Assembly (NCBI GenBank): GCA_947568835.1
Contig: OX387607.1
Location: forward strand, 19,123,277-19,187,276
Direction: 5' to 3'
Origin: Protonemura montana
Taxonomy: Eukaryota; Arthropoda; Insecta; Plecoptera; Nemouridae
DNA: 64,000 bases
Below the pieces are notes generated by a model that made no database searches, had not been told where the DNA came from, and was given only the letters and a program-made list of their open reading frames with translations. Each line of letters begins with the position of its first letter. Position 1 is the first letter of the stretch. The position numbers were made by a program, and so were the translations under genes. Positions 44,256 through 55,838 of this stretch are shown here, piece by piece.

Positions 44256-46613
44256 TCTGTGATGCCTACAATCAGTCTAATCAAAAAATATCCCCACAAA
44301 TCACGAAATAAAGACTAAATTTTAGGCAAAGTGCTGCCTACTCAACTAGAACCATTGAATTTGGAAGTGCTAGTTTTTAGTTATTATTATTCATTTAAAA
44401 TTGCTAGTTTTAGGTTATGTTATTATTGATGGTCCGAATGTAATATACTTTTGATGGTTTCAGGTGTGGATTGAACAATAAATAAAACAAATAAATTCCC
44501 CTTCTTCTTCTAAGTGGTTCACTATAACTCGTGAAAGTGGTTTTGTTCGACGTTCAGCATAACCAGTGTCACTGAATATAACAGGGGCCCTCCCTGTTTG
44601 TAAGCATTCGGCGCAAACGATCGAACGCTTATCAGCGCCAGAATGACGTTATAAAATGTGCTGCTAAGACATCGCATACAATATATCTGGTAGTCTGCGT
44701 CTAATAATATCTCGCCATGTTCAGGTATGGGAGAAACCGAACCCTAGGCTCAAAAACTCTTAACTATGCATAATTAAGATGCATAGCTGTACTTCCCTTG
44801 ATTATTAGAAATTCTGAACATTTCCATTCATTAGTTGTTTGTGGGAAGTAAGCCTCAACCAGCAGCCTTCGCCTCTAATAGCTTGGAATTGCTCAGAATT
44901 GCTTCGCAGAATTAGTAAACATTCCGCAGTAAAAATAGTGTATACAAAAGAAACGTCACAAAAATATTCCATGAACGCAAATAGCAACATGAATTATATG
45001 AAATCTGATTTAAATTGATTAAATTGCATTTAAATTGCAAAAGCAACATCATTGCATTTTTCACAGATGATAGAGTACGTGATGGGCTTTCGATCCGTGA
45101 TAGTCTTAATTTTTGGCCCAGCCCTGGACAAAAAAAGGCAAACATTTACAAAAATTTGCTTTTCATTTATTTGCGCGAAAACGAAGTTCTATGAAATGTT
45201 TACAGATGATAGAGTACGAGACAAGCTTTCGACGTAAAAGTCCTAATTTTTTTCTAGTTATGGGAGTCGAATGCAACCCCCTGATTTTGTCTCAGATTAA
45301 TATTAAGGGAGTTATTTAAGTTTTAATGTTTAAAATCAATACAGCAGCCAAAGTATGATGTTTACGCAAAATCTGAATAGCACATCGTGTTTGGGGGTGT
45401 AAACTACCCCTGCAATTACAGTTTGAACAAATCTTTCACGATTTTCTTCGATATTTCAAACAAAAAATTCGAGTGACTGGCAATTGTATTGCCACTAGTG
45501 TATACAGTTCTAGTGGCTACTACGGTAGCACTACTGGCTTCTAGTTTGTACGCAATTAGTTGACTAGTTTCATTACTTAATGCGCGTAGTAGTGAGCGAA
45601 GTGATCTCTTCAATTTCACACACTCTAGAAAAAAGTCACCATGGTGAGATTTTGACGTGACAACGTCTTATAACGCAGTTTAAAGGGAGGCATGTACGAA
45701 TTTGCTCTCCGAAATGGCAAATGTGTAACAATCTGTTTTTGAAATCTGTCACTCAAAATCAAGATGAGTCGAAATAATCTCTAACAAACTAACTTGGTAT
45801 CTTTTGGTTGTTAAAAAATCCGTATTCCATGCTTAGGATGCTTGAAATAGAAGGTTAACCCTTAGGTGATTTGCATAAAAGTCAGAAATAACACTTTTGT
45901 TTGAAATTGGTGGTGGAATCTTGTCTAGGCTGGGGTTGAATAATGCGTGTCGTATTTGAACAATGTCTTGGATATTAAATCGGCATGATGAATTAATATC
46001 TTTAAGACCGTACGGACACCACGCTCATTTTGATGCCATTTGACTTACATTTTTTTGTTGGAAAGTGCATGAAAAATTGTGAAAAACAGATTTTTCAGTG
46101 TGGAGAAATTCAAGTAAATAAACTGAGCTATACCTACTTCGCAGGATGGGTTGCTCCTTTTGTATACACTATTTTTACTGCGGTTTGTTCACTTAGTTTG
46201 CGAAGCAATTCCGAGCTTTAAGAGGCCAAGGCTCAGGCGGTCTTTGGCTCAGGCTGAACTAACTTCTTACGAACGTCAACAACTCGATCATCCCTAAAGA
46301 TACTATTTTAAATCATCCCTCCTACGTTTTGGAGGTGCACGGTTTAGCACGGTATGCTAGCTGGGTGCCCTTTGTTTGCGTTTTAAATTGTTTGTGCGAA
46401 GTATCTAACTTGCTGGTTATAGGTTATATCGCCATATCTGTCAAAATAAGATAAACATTGTTGTTAAATTATTTCCTGTTATAACCATGCACATTTTCAG
46501 CGATGTAACGATTGTGTTTTGCGCTAACAACAAGTTAAATAAACGATATCTGATTATTCGAAACTAAAAAGTTATAAATTAATGATTTAGTGAATACTAA
46601 GTTGAAATCAAAA
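44256..46613. other. Divergent intergenic region between CD2BP2 and the zinc-finger gene
   Basis: Must contain both promoters and any 5' UTR exons. An inverted repeat pair shares GTATACACTATTTTTACTGC (complement at about 44925-44945, direct at about 46160-46182). An imperfect direct duplication carrying ACAGATGATAGAGTACG occurs at 45063 and 45202. No gene recognised; 45416-45619 (-) is an unsupported open frame. Confidence 0.5.
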
Positions 46614-49600
46614 ATGTTAAAGTCAGCACCTGGAGCTACAGAAATGAGTTCACCTGAAGACGCATTGGTTGCTAATCGATTAGAACCCATAGAAATATTC
46701 TTGGAACAGCCTGATGGATCCAAAGTTCGCATATCGTTTTTGGCAAGCGGAGAGATCGAAGGGGTTCCGCAAATAATGCCTGAAACGTACGAGCTTGTTT
46801 CGAATGCTGAAGAAAATTCTAGTTCTCTTGCCCTCAAAGACTCTGATGTACATACCACATTTGTCAGCCCAGAAGGGTCTCAACACATCTCAACGATTCA
46901 AACACCCGATGGCCAAATCTACTACTTTGAATCTAATCCTCCATTGAAAACAGAGAAAGATGGCCTGGGAGAAGCCCCAATTTTCTATACGCTACTGCCA
47001 AAAGATTTGTTCTCTTCAACGGACTGTGAGCCTGCCTCTCTAAAGCAGTGGACAGAAGATGAGCTTTCAAAGGAAGATACAAAGGATAATGTCTACTCTA
47101 ATGCAAGAGAGAGACTCAAACCATTTGTCACAGTTCATAAAGCAAGGAGGCGCATGGAATCGACCATTACACAAATAGGTAAGTAAAAGTGAATAGCTTT
47201 GGCTTTCCAATTAGTCTTAGGTATTAATTAATTAGTCTCAGCATTCATGTTAAACTTTCTGCTGAGCAAGCAAGCCTACAACTTGAGGTTACTTTGGCAG
47301 CCAATTGTGGCTGTTAGTCTTAATCAAACTCTAATATGAAACAACTGCGGCTAAAAAAATGGATGAATGCGCATCACTTTGCAAAATCTGATTTAAATTG
47401 CAAATGCTTGTGTTGTAAGTAATGTAAAATAAATGTAAGTAATCTGATAGAAATGAAAAGATGAAATTTGTTAAGACTCGAAATGATGCAGACTCCATCT
47501 CTATTATTGTCAGTAATAAGAAGTAATTGGTTGCTATTTTTTGCAAAGACAGTTGAACATTAATTCTGATTCTTTATTTAATTGGAAACTGACTGTAATT
47601 TCTTTACCATGATAAATATAATACCAAGATACCTATTGGGTAGGTAGTAGACTTTATAACTGTGTAGTAATTTTTGGAATGATATCTAATGTAAATACTG
47701 TCTTGGCAAAAGTAACTATGAAAGAAACTTTCCACTGGCAGGTGGGGACCTTCACTTAGAAGCTAAAATGGCTGCTCGTGCAGCACTTCTTCCTGCTCCA
47801 GTAAGAGGTTATCGAGGTTCTGGTCCACGAGTCGGGCAAAACAACAAATGTAATGGAAAGTGCTCTTTATGTGAAGAAAAATGTGCAGAGTGTGGTGAAA
47901 AATCTAGTGATAAATCTGGAGACAAATGCAATGACAACTGCAATGACAAGTCAGGGGACAAAAGCAATAAAAAATGCTCAAAATGTGGTGGAAAATGTTC
48001 AAAGTGTAGTGAAAAATGTGATAAAAGTGCGTATCGCTGCGATATGTGCGATGCTTCTTTCTCTCGAGCTGCTCAGTTCTACGGTCACTCTAAAGCACAT
48101 ACTGGAGAACGCAGACTACGATGTCAACTCTGTACAGACAACAAGGTTTTTATAATCATTATAGATTTTTATCCGATTTTACCAAAATCTTGCCACCTAG
48201 TTCAAGTGTTAGTTGAAACTGTTAACATGACGACTTCCAATCACAAGCAGTGAAATTCAGATGTTTCTGTGATTTAAAAACCAACTACTAGATCAAAATT
48301 TTGGTAAAACCTACGTTATTTGTCATAAGATACAAACAATGCCGAAAATTGTCAATTATATAGAAATCATTTTGTTAAGCACTAAATACCTCTCAAACAC
48401 TATTGCTTTAAACAAAGGAATCGAACCCCAAAATGTGCTAACATTATCTCAAAAATTGCATGTACACACTCAATTGGTTAGGGCAACACCTGTGCGTGTA
48501 GAGATCGGGGTCCAAGTAGCTCAATTGGTTAGAGCAACACCCGCGACAGGTGAAGATCGGGGTCCAAGTAGCTCAATTGGTTAGAGCAACACCCGCTACA
48601 GGTGGAGATCGGGGTCCAAGTAGCTCAATTGGTTAGAGCAACACCCGCGACAGGTGGAGATCGGGGTCCAAGTAGCTCAATTGGTTAGAGCAACACCCGC
48701 TACAGGTGGAGATCGGGGTCCAAGTAGCTCAATTGGTTAGAGCAACACCCACGACAGGTGGAGATCGGGGTCCAAGAAGCTCAATTGGTTAGAGCAACAC
48801 CTGTGACAGGTGGAGATGGAGATCTAAATAGCTCAATTGGTTAGAACAACACCCGCGACAGGCGGAGATTGGAGTTGGAGTCCCCGTTGGAGCATTCATT
48901 TTTGAGATGCTATTACTGTTTCCAACAACAACATAGGTACTTCGTTCATTGCAAGTTAAGTCATATTTAACATTAAGCAATTGTCACATTTTGATTCCCC
49001 TGGTAACCTGTCACTTGCATTTTCAGGTGTTTGCTGCGCACGCTCAGCTGCTCCAACACGAGCGCGCTTGCCACGTCAGCGTACGCTCGCACGTGTGCAA
49101 CTCGTGCAGTGCAACCTTCGAGCGTCCTTCACAGCTGGCAAACCACAGGCGCAGCTTCCACTTGAAGGTAATCAGATAAAACACTATTGACATAGCAACA
49201 AGCACAAGCATAGCACACAAGGATCTTAAAACTTGGTTATCATATGGGACTGCACACAATTGACATAGCAATAAGCACAAGCATAGCACACAAGGATCTT
49301 AAAACTTGGTTATCATATGGGACTGCACACAATTGACATAGCAATAAGCACAAGCATAGCACACAAGGATCTTAAAACTTGGTTATCATATGGGACTGCA
49401 CACAATTGACATAGCAATAAGCACAAGCATAGCACACAAGGATCTTAAAACTTGGTTATCATATGGGACAGCACACAATTGACATAGCAATAAGCACAAG
49501 CATAGCACACAAGGATCTTAAAACTTGGTTATCATATGGGACTGCACACAATTGACATAGCAATAAGCACAAGCATAGCACACAAGGATCTTAAAACTTG

Positions 49601-52600
49601 GTTATCATATGGGACTGCACACAATTGACATAGCGATAAGTACAAGCATAGCACACAAGGATCTTAAAATTGGTTATCATATGGGACTGCACACAATTGA
49701 CATAGCAATAAGCACAAGCATAGCACACACGGATCTTAAAACTTGGTTATCATATGGGACTGCACACAATTGACATAGCAATAAGCATAAGCACAGCACA
49801 CAAGGATCTTAAAACTTGGTTATCATATGGGACTGCACACAATTGACATAGCAATAAGCACAAGCATAGCACACAAGGATCTTAAAACTTGGTTATCATA
49901 TGGGACTGCACACAATTGACATAGCAATAAGCACAAGCATAGCACACAAGGATCTTAAAACTTGGTTATCATATGGGACTGCACACAATTGACATAGCGA
50001 TAAGTACAAGCATAGCACACAAGGATCTTAAAATTGGTTATCATATGGGACTGCACACAATTGACATAGCAATAAGCACAAGCATAGCACACAAGGATCT
50101 TAAAACTTGGTTATCATATGGGACTGCACACAATTGACATAGCAATAAGCATAAGCACAGCACACAAGGATCTTAAAACTTGGTTATCATATGGGACTGC
50201 ACACAATTGACATAGCAATAAGCACAAGCATAGCACACAAGGATCTTAAAACTTGGTTATCATATGGGACTGCACACAATTGACATAGCAATAAGCACAA
50301 GCATAGCACACAAGGATCTTAAAACTTGGTTATCATATGGGACTGCACACAATTGACATAGCAATAAGCACAAGCATAGCACACAAGGATCTTAAAACTT
50401 GGTTATCATATGGGACAGCACACAATTGACATAGCAATAAGCACAAGCATAGCACACAAGGATCTTAAAACTTGGTTATCATATGGGACTGCACACAATT
50501 GACATAGCAATAAGCACAAGCATAGCACACAAGGATCTTAAAACTTGGTTATCATATGGGACTGCACACAATTGACATAGCAATAAGCATAAGCACAGCA
50601 CACAAGGATCTTAAAACTTGGTTATCATATGGGACTGCACACAATTGACATAGCAATAAGCACAAGCATAGCACACAAGGATCTTAAAACTTGGTTATCA
50701 TATGGGACTGCACACAATTGACATAGCAATAAGCACAAGCATAGCACACAAGGATCTTAAAACTTGGTTATCATATGGGACTGCACACAATTGACATAGT
50801 AATAAGCACAAGCATAGCACACAAGGATCTTAAAACTTGGTAATCATATGGGACTGCACACAATTGACATAACAATAAGCATAATTATAGCACATAAGGA
50901 ACTCTGTAGCTCTGCAATGCGCGGGGTATTTTATTATTAACAACAGTATTACCGTCTCAAAAATTGATGCCCAAAAGCGGACTCGAACCCCGATCTCCAC
51001 CTTTCGCGGGTGTTGCTCAGAACCATTGAGCCATCTGGACACTGGCGTTTGGGCATCAATTTTTGAGACGGTAATAGTGTTGTTAAAAATAAAAAACTCA
51101 GTAGCTGTCATACAACCGGGGGCTAAAAACGCCTGAACTTCAACCCCTTGTAACTTTTGAAGTCTTCCAGTGAAAAAAAAAAAAAAAAATGTTTACTCAA
51201 ACCAACATTCTGAAGAAGTGTGCCGAATTTCATCAAATTCTGAGTCGATCAAGGTCAAAATTCATTTAATGTGCTTCTATTTCACATGGAATTAAGCTTT
51301 TAAGAGGACATTGTTAATCGTATGTTTGGATCTTCTATTTTTGCTTTGAATTCTCTTTAATTTTGTCTAAATTCCCGCCGCCTCGTTTCAGGAACGGCCC
51401 AACCTTTGCGGCGTGTGTGGTAAAGCATTCTTCAAGCGTTCTGACCTGCGTTCTCACCTGAACATCCACCTGGGTCTGGATGTTCACGTTTGTCCCACGT
51501 GCGGTAGAAGATTCAGTCATGTGTCAAACCTGAACAGACATCTTCGTACTCATACAGGTAGGTCAAATAAAACCTGGCAACATCCCATCCAATACCTGAC
51601 CCAGCGCAGTGTTGCTTAACTTTCATCCCTCCAACCTCTCTCCCAAACAGAACTGGTCATGTGTATGATGGTCACCCATCCAATACCTGACCCAGAGCAG
51701 TGTTGCTTAACTTTCATCCCTCTAACCTCTCTCCCAAACAGAACTGGTCATGTGTATGATGGTCACCCATCCAATACCTGACCCAGAGCAGTGTTGCTTA
51801 ACTTTCATCCCTCTAACCTCTCTCCCGAACAGAACTGGTCATGTGTATGATGGTCACCCAACCAATCCCTGACCCAGTGCAGTGTTGCTTAACTTAGGTG
51901 ATCTCACGAGGACCGGTGTTTCCAACACGCCAAACCGTTCGGTGGTCACCAATCCAATACTTGACCCAGCGCAGAGTTACTTAACTTTAGTGATCTCCCA
52001 AGGACCGGTGTTTCCAACACGCCAAACCGTTCCGTGGTCACCCATCTATTACCTGACCCAGCGCAGTGTTGCTTAACTTCAGTGATCTCACGAGGACCGG
52101 TGTTTCCAACACGCCAAACCGTTTGGTAGTCTCCCATCCAATACCTGACCCAGCGCAGTGTTACTTAACTTCAGTGTTCGATGCAGGGTTTGTTCCTGGA
52201 GATGTTCTGACACAAGTTCTGCGCAGGAGTGCGGCCGTTCCCCTGTGCAACGTGTGGGCGTCGCTTTGCGCAGGCTTCGGGTCTCGCGCTGCACGTGGAG
52301 ACGCACGCAACGTCACGCAGCGTTGCGTGCAGCGTAGAGGCGTGCGCGTCACACTTTCTCAGTCGAGCGGCGCAGCGGGCTCACATGCGTGACAGACATG
52401 CAGACATCCCAGCTGATGACAAGGTATAGAGAACTAACATAATATAATAAATCATACCATACCATAACATGACATGACTTAACATAATATACCTTGCCAT
52501 GCCATAACATGACATGACTTAACATAATATGCCATGCCTTGCCTTGCCATGCCATGCCATGCCTAGCCATGCCTTGCCTTTCCATGCCATGCCATGCCTT

Positions 52601-55451
52601 GCCTTGCCATGCCTTGCCATGCCATGCTATGCCTTGCCTTGCCATGCCATGCCTTGCCATGCCATGCTATGCCATGCCTTGCCATGCCATGCTATGCCTT
52701 GCCTTGCCATGCCATGCCTTGCCATGCCATGCCATGCCATGCCTTGCCATGCCTTGCCATGCCATGCCTTGCCATGCCATGCCATGCCATGCCTTGCCAT
52801 GCCATGCCATGCCTTGCCATGCCATGCTATGCCTTGCCTTGCCATGCCATGCCTTGCCATGCCATGCTATGCTATGCTATGCCTTGCCATGCTATGCCTT
52901 GCCTTGCCATGCCATGCCTTGCCATGCCATGCCATGCCATGCCATGCCATGCCTTGCCATGCCATGCTATGCCTTGCCTTGCCTTGCCATGCCATGCCAT
53001 GCTATGCTATGCTATGCCTTGCCATGCCATGCCATGCCATGCCTTGCCATGCCATGCCATGCCATGCCATGCCATGCCATGCCATACCAATTGAGCTACT
53101 TAGCACAGGCTTTTCGAGAGGATTTTAGTGCAAGAGACTGTGAATACTCACAGTCACTCTGATTCTAGTGACGCTATATCACGTCATAACCTGTCAATCT
53201 CCAGTAACACAAAATTGACCTTGGATGCATTTTTTGTGGCGAAATCTGATTCAATTTAAAAACGTTTTCAATGCGCAAAGAATTTATATTTAGAAACACT
53301 AATAACCTCTGAAAAATTTACGCATTTTCTCAATCGCGAGGATTGAAACTCTGTTGTGGCCGGCTTCCTTAAACCTAACCTTACTTTCAAAACACGAACA
53401 TCACGCCCTGGGACTGTGGGCACAGATTTATTACAAAAATCTTTATTATTTTTATATTTCGAAGAGAATTTACTCATAATACAAACATAATATGATAAAA
53501 ATCAGTTAATGTAACTTCAATAATCTCTAACCATTTGCGATAATTAGCAAGGCATAGTAAATAAATTAAAATTATAATTAAAAAGTAAACAGCTTCTTCA
53601 AATATATTCTGGATGGTAACGTTATTTTGTCCACTTCAAAGATCTTTCATCATCGGCCAATCGTTCTTCACATTCCCACCGTCTTCTCCATCCTCCGTGA
53701 AATAATAATCGTCGTCCTCGTAATATTGGTATTCCTGCGCTCGATCGAATCTCTCGGCAAACTTGCTCTTACGTGGCTTGACATTGGCCATGAGTTCCCT
53801 GCGACGTCGTAATGTATCGTAAGCAGCCAGCAAAGCTCTGTGGGTCTCCATCTGAACCTCGTGGATCTGATCCATCAGCGGGACTTTGGGATCGACCTTC
53901 TTCAGACGTTGGATTTCCCGTTGCATCGCTGACTTTATCAGCTGTGACTTGCGGGCGACAACGCTGTCGGGAGCGGCACATGAACCTTCATCCGCTGAAT
54001 CCAACGAAGCTACTGCCGCTTCACATTCTGATATCTGATCTGAGACGTCCTTGTGCCGAGATGGGACGGGCCTGAAACACATGGTTTCTAGATTGATTAG
54101 TGAGGTTAATTTTAATTATATGAAAAAATAATATATTTTAGGCTTGGGTTTTAGATTGATTAGTGGTAACAACGTACTTATTTGACAACGGGTCACGTGG
54201 CACTGGTTTAATGGCGTCAGTAAATGAGTGGATGATGATGAACCTAACCTAACCTAGAAGGGAGGAGGGGAAACCCGGTGCCGGCACGTAGCCTACTCCT
54301 GTCGAAGAGCACCAAGGAGACCACCGGCTTAACGTCCCTTCCGAAGGACGATACAACTCGAACAACAGGATTCCTCCACAAATCCATGCTGTCGAGAGGT
54401 TGATAAGCAAGGCAAGTGAAGTTGCTGTACTAACTTTCATCCTCCAACCTCTCTCCCGAACAGAACTGGTCATGTGTATGATGGTCACCCATCCAATACC
54501 TGACCCAGCGCTGTGTTGCTTAACTTCGTGGATCTCACGAGGACTTCGTGGATCTCCGTTACTGATTACGGCATTGATACTTGGTTTAAAAGAAGAAGGA
54601 AAAATAAACGACAAAATGAAAAATGAAAGTCACCGAATTTAACAAGTTGATTCTATTTTGAAGAATTTGAGCCTTAAACGTAGATGGTATTCTTCCATTA
54701 GAGTGCCAATCACCTAGTTTTTTGTAGCAGGTCTGCAACTTTGAAAGTCTGACCTACAATCGCAGCTTATTTGAAATGTTCATTTCCTTTTCCTCGTGCT
54801 TTTCTTACCTTTTGCAGTACTGCGACCGAGTATCACAAATAAACTGGCACAAAATAACTAGCGAAATTATCAAAATGTCAGGAGCTTGCATTTTACTGAC
54901 AGTCAAACCTGAATGCACAGAACGAACAAAACGCAAGCCACAAAACTCAGCCACTTTAATTATTTCTGATGAAATATATTTAAGTCAGAGGCAAATAATA
55001 GTCAGTCTGAATTGAAGCTAAACTTGAAAGAAACATGAAAATGATCAAACTTTGGGCAATAATTAGGCAAGGAATGGAAAATTTATTGATGTTTGGAATA
55101 CAATATTTGAATAAAGGATTATTTGAATTTATTTAAATGTAATTTAATTATTTGACTGCACTGGGTCAGGATTGTAAAATGTAAATAAAAAATAAAAATG
55201 AAATAAATATTCCAGCAAGGAAAGCCAGTGAACCAAATAGTCAATTTCACTAATGTTGTAAGTTCTTTTATTTGTTTGTTCTGCAGGATTCTTCGACGGT
55301 CCCTCGATCACGAAGGTTTCACTGTCGAGTTTGCGGGGAAAACTTCCCGTTTGCGACTTTACTACGAAGCCATGAGAACAGCCACGTGGAACAAAACACG
55401 TTCCCGTGCACTTGGTGTGGACTTCATTTGTCCAACATGGACGCACTCAAG
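46614..55451 (+). CDS. Multi-C2H2 zinc-finger protein, 5' six exons (continues beyond window)
   Basis: Exons 46614-47178, 47742-48145, 49027-49167, 51392-51557, 52227-52423, 55287-55451; phases 1, 0, 0, 1, 0, 0; 546 codons, no stop. Start: first ATG after an in-frame TAA at 46575. Residues 1-188 are acidic without a recognised domain. Residues 225-281 are unusual, packed with CNGKC, CSLC, CSKC and SGDK repeats. C2H2 fingers: C288/H308; C316-C319/H334-H339 (split by intron 2); C347/H368; C376/H396; C404/H424; C432/H452; C460-C465/H478-H483; one in [10 protein letters not shown]...HENSH; and a ninth begun at FPCTWCG whose histidines are in the next exon, past 64000. HTGER and HTGVRPF linkers are typical of DNA-binding fingers. 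Likely nuclear transcription factor; orthologue not identified. Introns 2-6 each contain tandem arrays. Confidence 0.88.
48469..48910 (+). repeat. tRNA A-box 52-bp array, 8 units, intron 2 of the zinc-finger gene
   Basis: Eight units, first slightly short, last followed by a decayed B box (GGAGTTGGAGTCCCC) and an inverted-repeat arm remnant (CATTCATTTTTGAGATGC). Confidence 0.88.
49180..50890 (-). repeat. 73-bp minisatellite, about 23 copies, intron 3 of the zinc-finger gene
   Basis: Complement of 14925-15985. Begins about 12 nt after the exon 3 donor. A five-unit block marked by TAGCGATAAGTAC repeats at 49631 and 49995, 364 bp apart. Confidence 0.95.
50905..51090 (-). repeat. tRNA-like element with near-perfect inverted-repeat frame
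   Basis: A single tRNA-like core (B-box complement GGACTCGAACCCC at about 50980-50992, A-box complement near 51015-51035) is bracketed by TACCGTCTCAAAAATTGATG at about 50951 and CATCAATTTTTGAGACGGTA at about 51053. The clearest foldback form of the family. Confidence 0.85.
51577..52190 (-). repeat. 5S-derived arrays (91-bp and 92-bp) filling intron 4 of the zinc-finger gene
   Basis: About four 91-bp SINE units (51577-51890), then three units of 92 bp (51888-52164) in which 5S-like 5' ends (TTTGGCGTGTTGGAAACACC, CCTCGTGAGATCACC) are joined directly head-to-tail without the SINE spacer. No tail. The array begins about 20 nt after the exon 4 donor and ends about 40 nt before exon 5. Confidence 0.9.
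52440..53090. repeat. Imperfect 5-bp array (CCATG/CCTTG/CTATG), about 580 bp
   Basis: Pentamer variants alternate in higher-order strings, following a short ACATGACATGACTTAACATA duplication. The array abuts a tRNA-SINE fragment at 53085. Cys-His-Ala-Met frames are artefacts. Confidence 0.92.
53085..53210 (-). repeat. tRNA-SINE 5' fragment with linked module
   Basis: CCAATTGAGCTACTTAGCAC, GGCTTTTCGAGAGG, then ACTCACAGTCACTCTGATTC and GTGACGCTATATCACGTC as at 29300-29460. Confidence 0.7.
53636..54071 (-). CDS. Unidentified protein, probable 3'-terminal exon, nested in intron 5 of the zinc-finger gene
   Basis: Open frame of 145 codons plus TGA on the - strand, preceded by a 3' splice site (GTGTTTCAG, exon start 54071, phase 2) with CTAATC upstream as possible branch point. 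An in-frame ATG at 54082 gives the alternative of a 148-residue single-exon protein. The middle ([20 protein letters not shown] to [15 protein letters not shown]) looks like a basic amphipathic coiled coil; the end is acidic and Tyr-rich ([12 protein letters not shown]). Composition and codon use look genuinely coding, but I recognise no family. Upstream exons would lie to the right, possibly beyond the window, so it overlaps the zinc-finger gene antisense. Confidence 0.6.
54170..54555 (-). repeat. 5S-derived SINE, single unit
   Basis: Tail 54170-54430, one 91-bp unit, and a broken head in which CTTCGTGGATCTC is duplicated. It lies about 100 bp from the unidentified nested exon. Confidence 0.85.
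54556..55286. other. Intron 5, no further features
   Basis: AT-rich; nothing recognised. It ends in a good pyrimidine tract and CTGCAG acceptor for exon 6. Confidence 0.4.
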
Positions 55452-55838
55452 GTCAGTGACCTTGAACAATCACCAGACATAAACCCAGAAACATCTCGTT
55501 TGTGTTTATTTTTTAATTTTGTGTTTGCTCTAGCGGTCTCACGCCTGCTCCAATTGAAACAAAATCTTCAGAGCATATCTTTGTGTTCTCAACTTTAAAT
55601 TCCTGCTTTTTTTTTAGCAAAATTGGTGAAATGGTTTTGGAACTTTTAAAAAACTGCTGACTTTTTCAGGTTTTCTATAATCTTTTTTGACTTGTGCGGT
55701 TAAAATTCTTTGAAATATTTCTGTCAAACTTTGCAAAGATGTGAAATCATCAAAATCCGGCATTTGTTGAGATTTTTAGCACATATTTGTTTTCTTTCTA
55801 ATTTTATTCAGAAATGTTCGGCTTAATTAAGTATGTTT

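Noticed and set aside
45416-45619. 67-codon - strand frame
   Set aside because: Low-complexity, no homology, lies in a repeat-rich intergenic region.
51888-52185. Functional 5S rRNA genes
   Set aside because: Only about the first 75 positions resemble 5S; the 3' third and a T-run terminator are missing.
52349-53162. Cys-His-Ala-Met-rich frames
   Set aside because: Pentamer array read in several frames; no gene structure.
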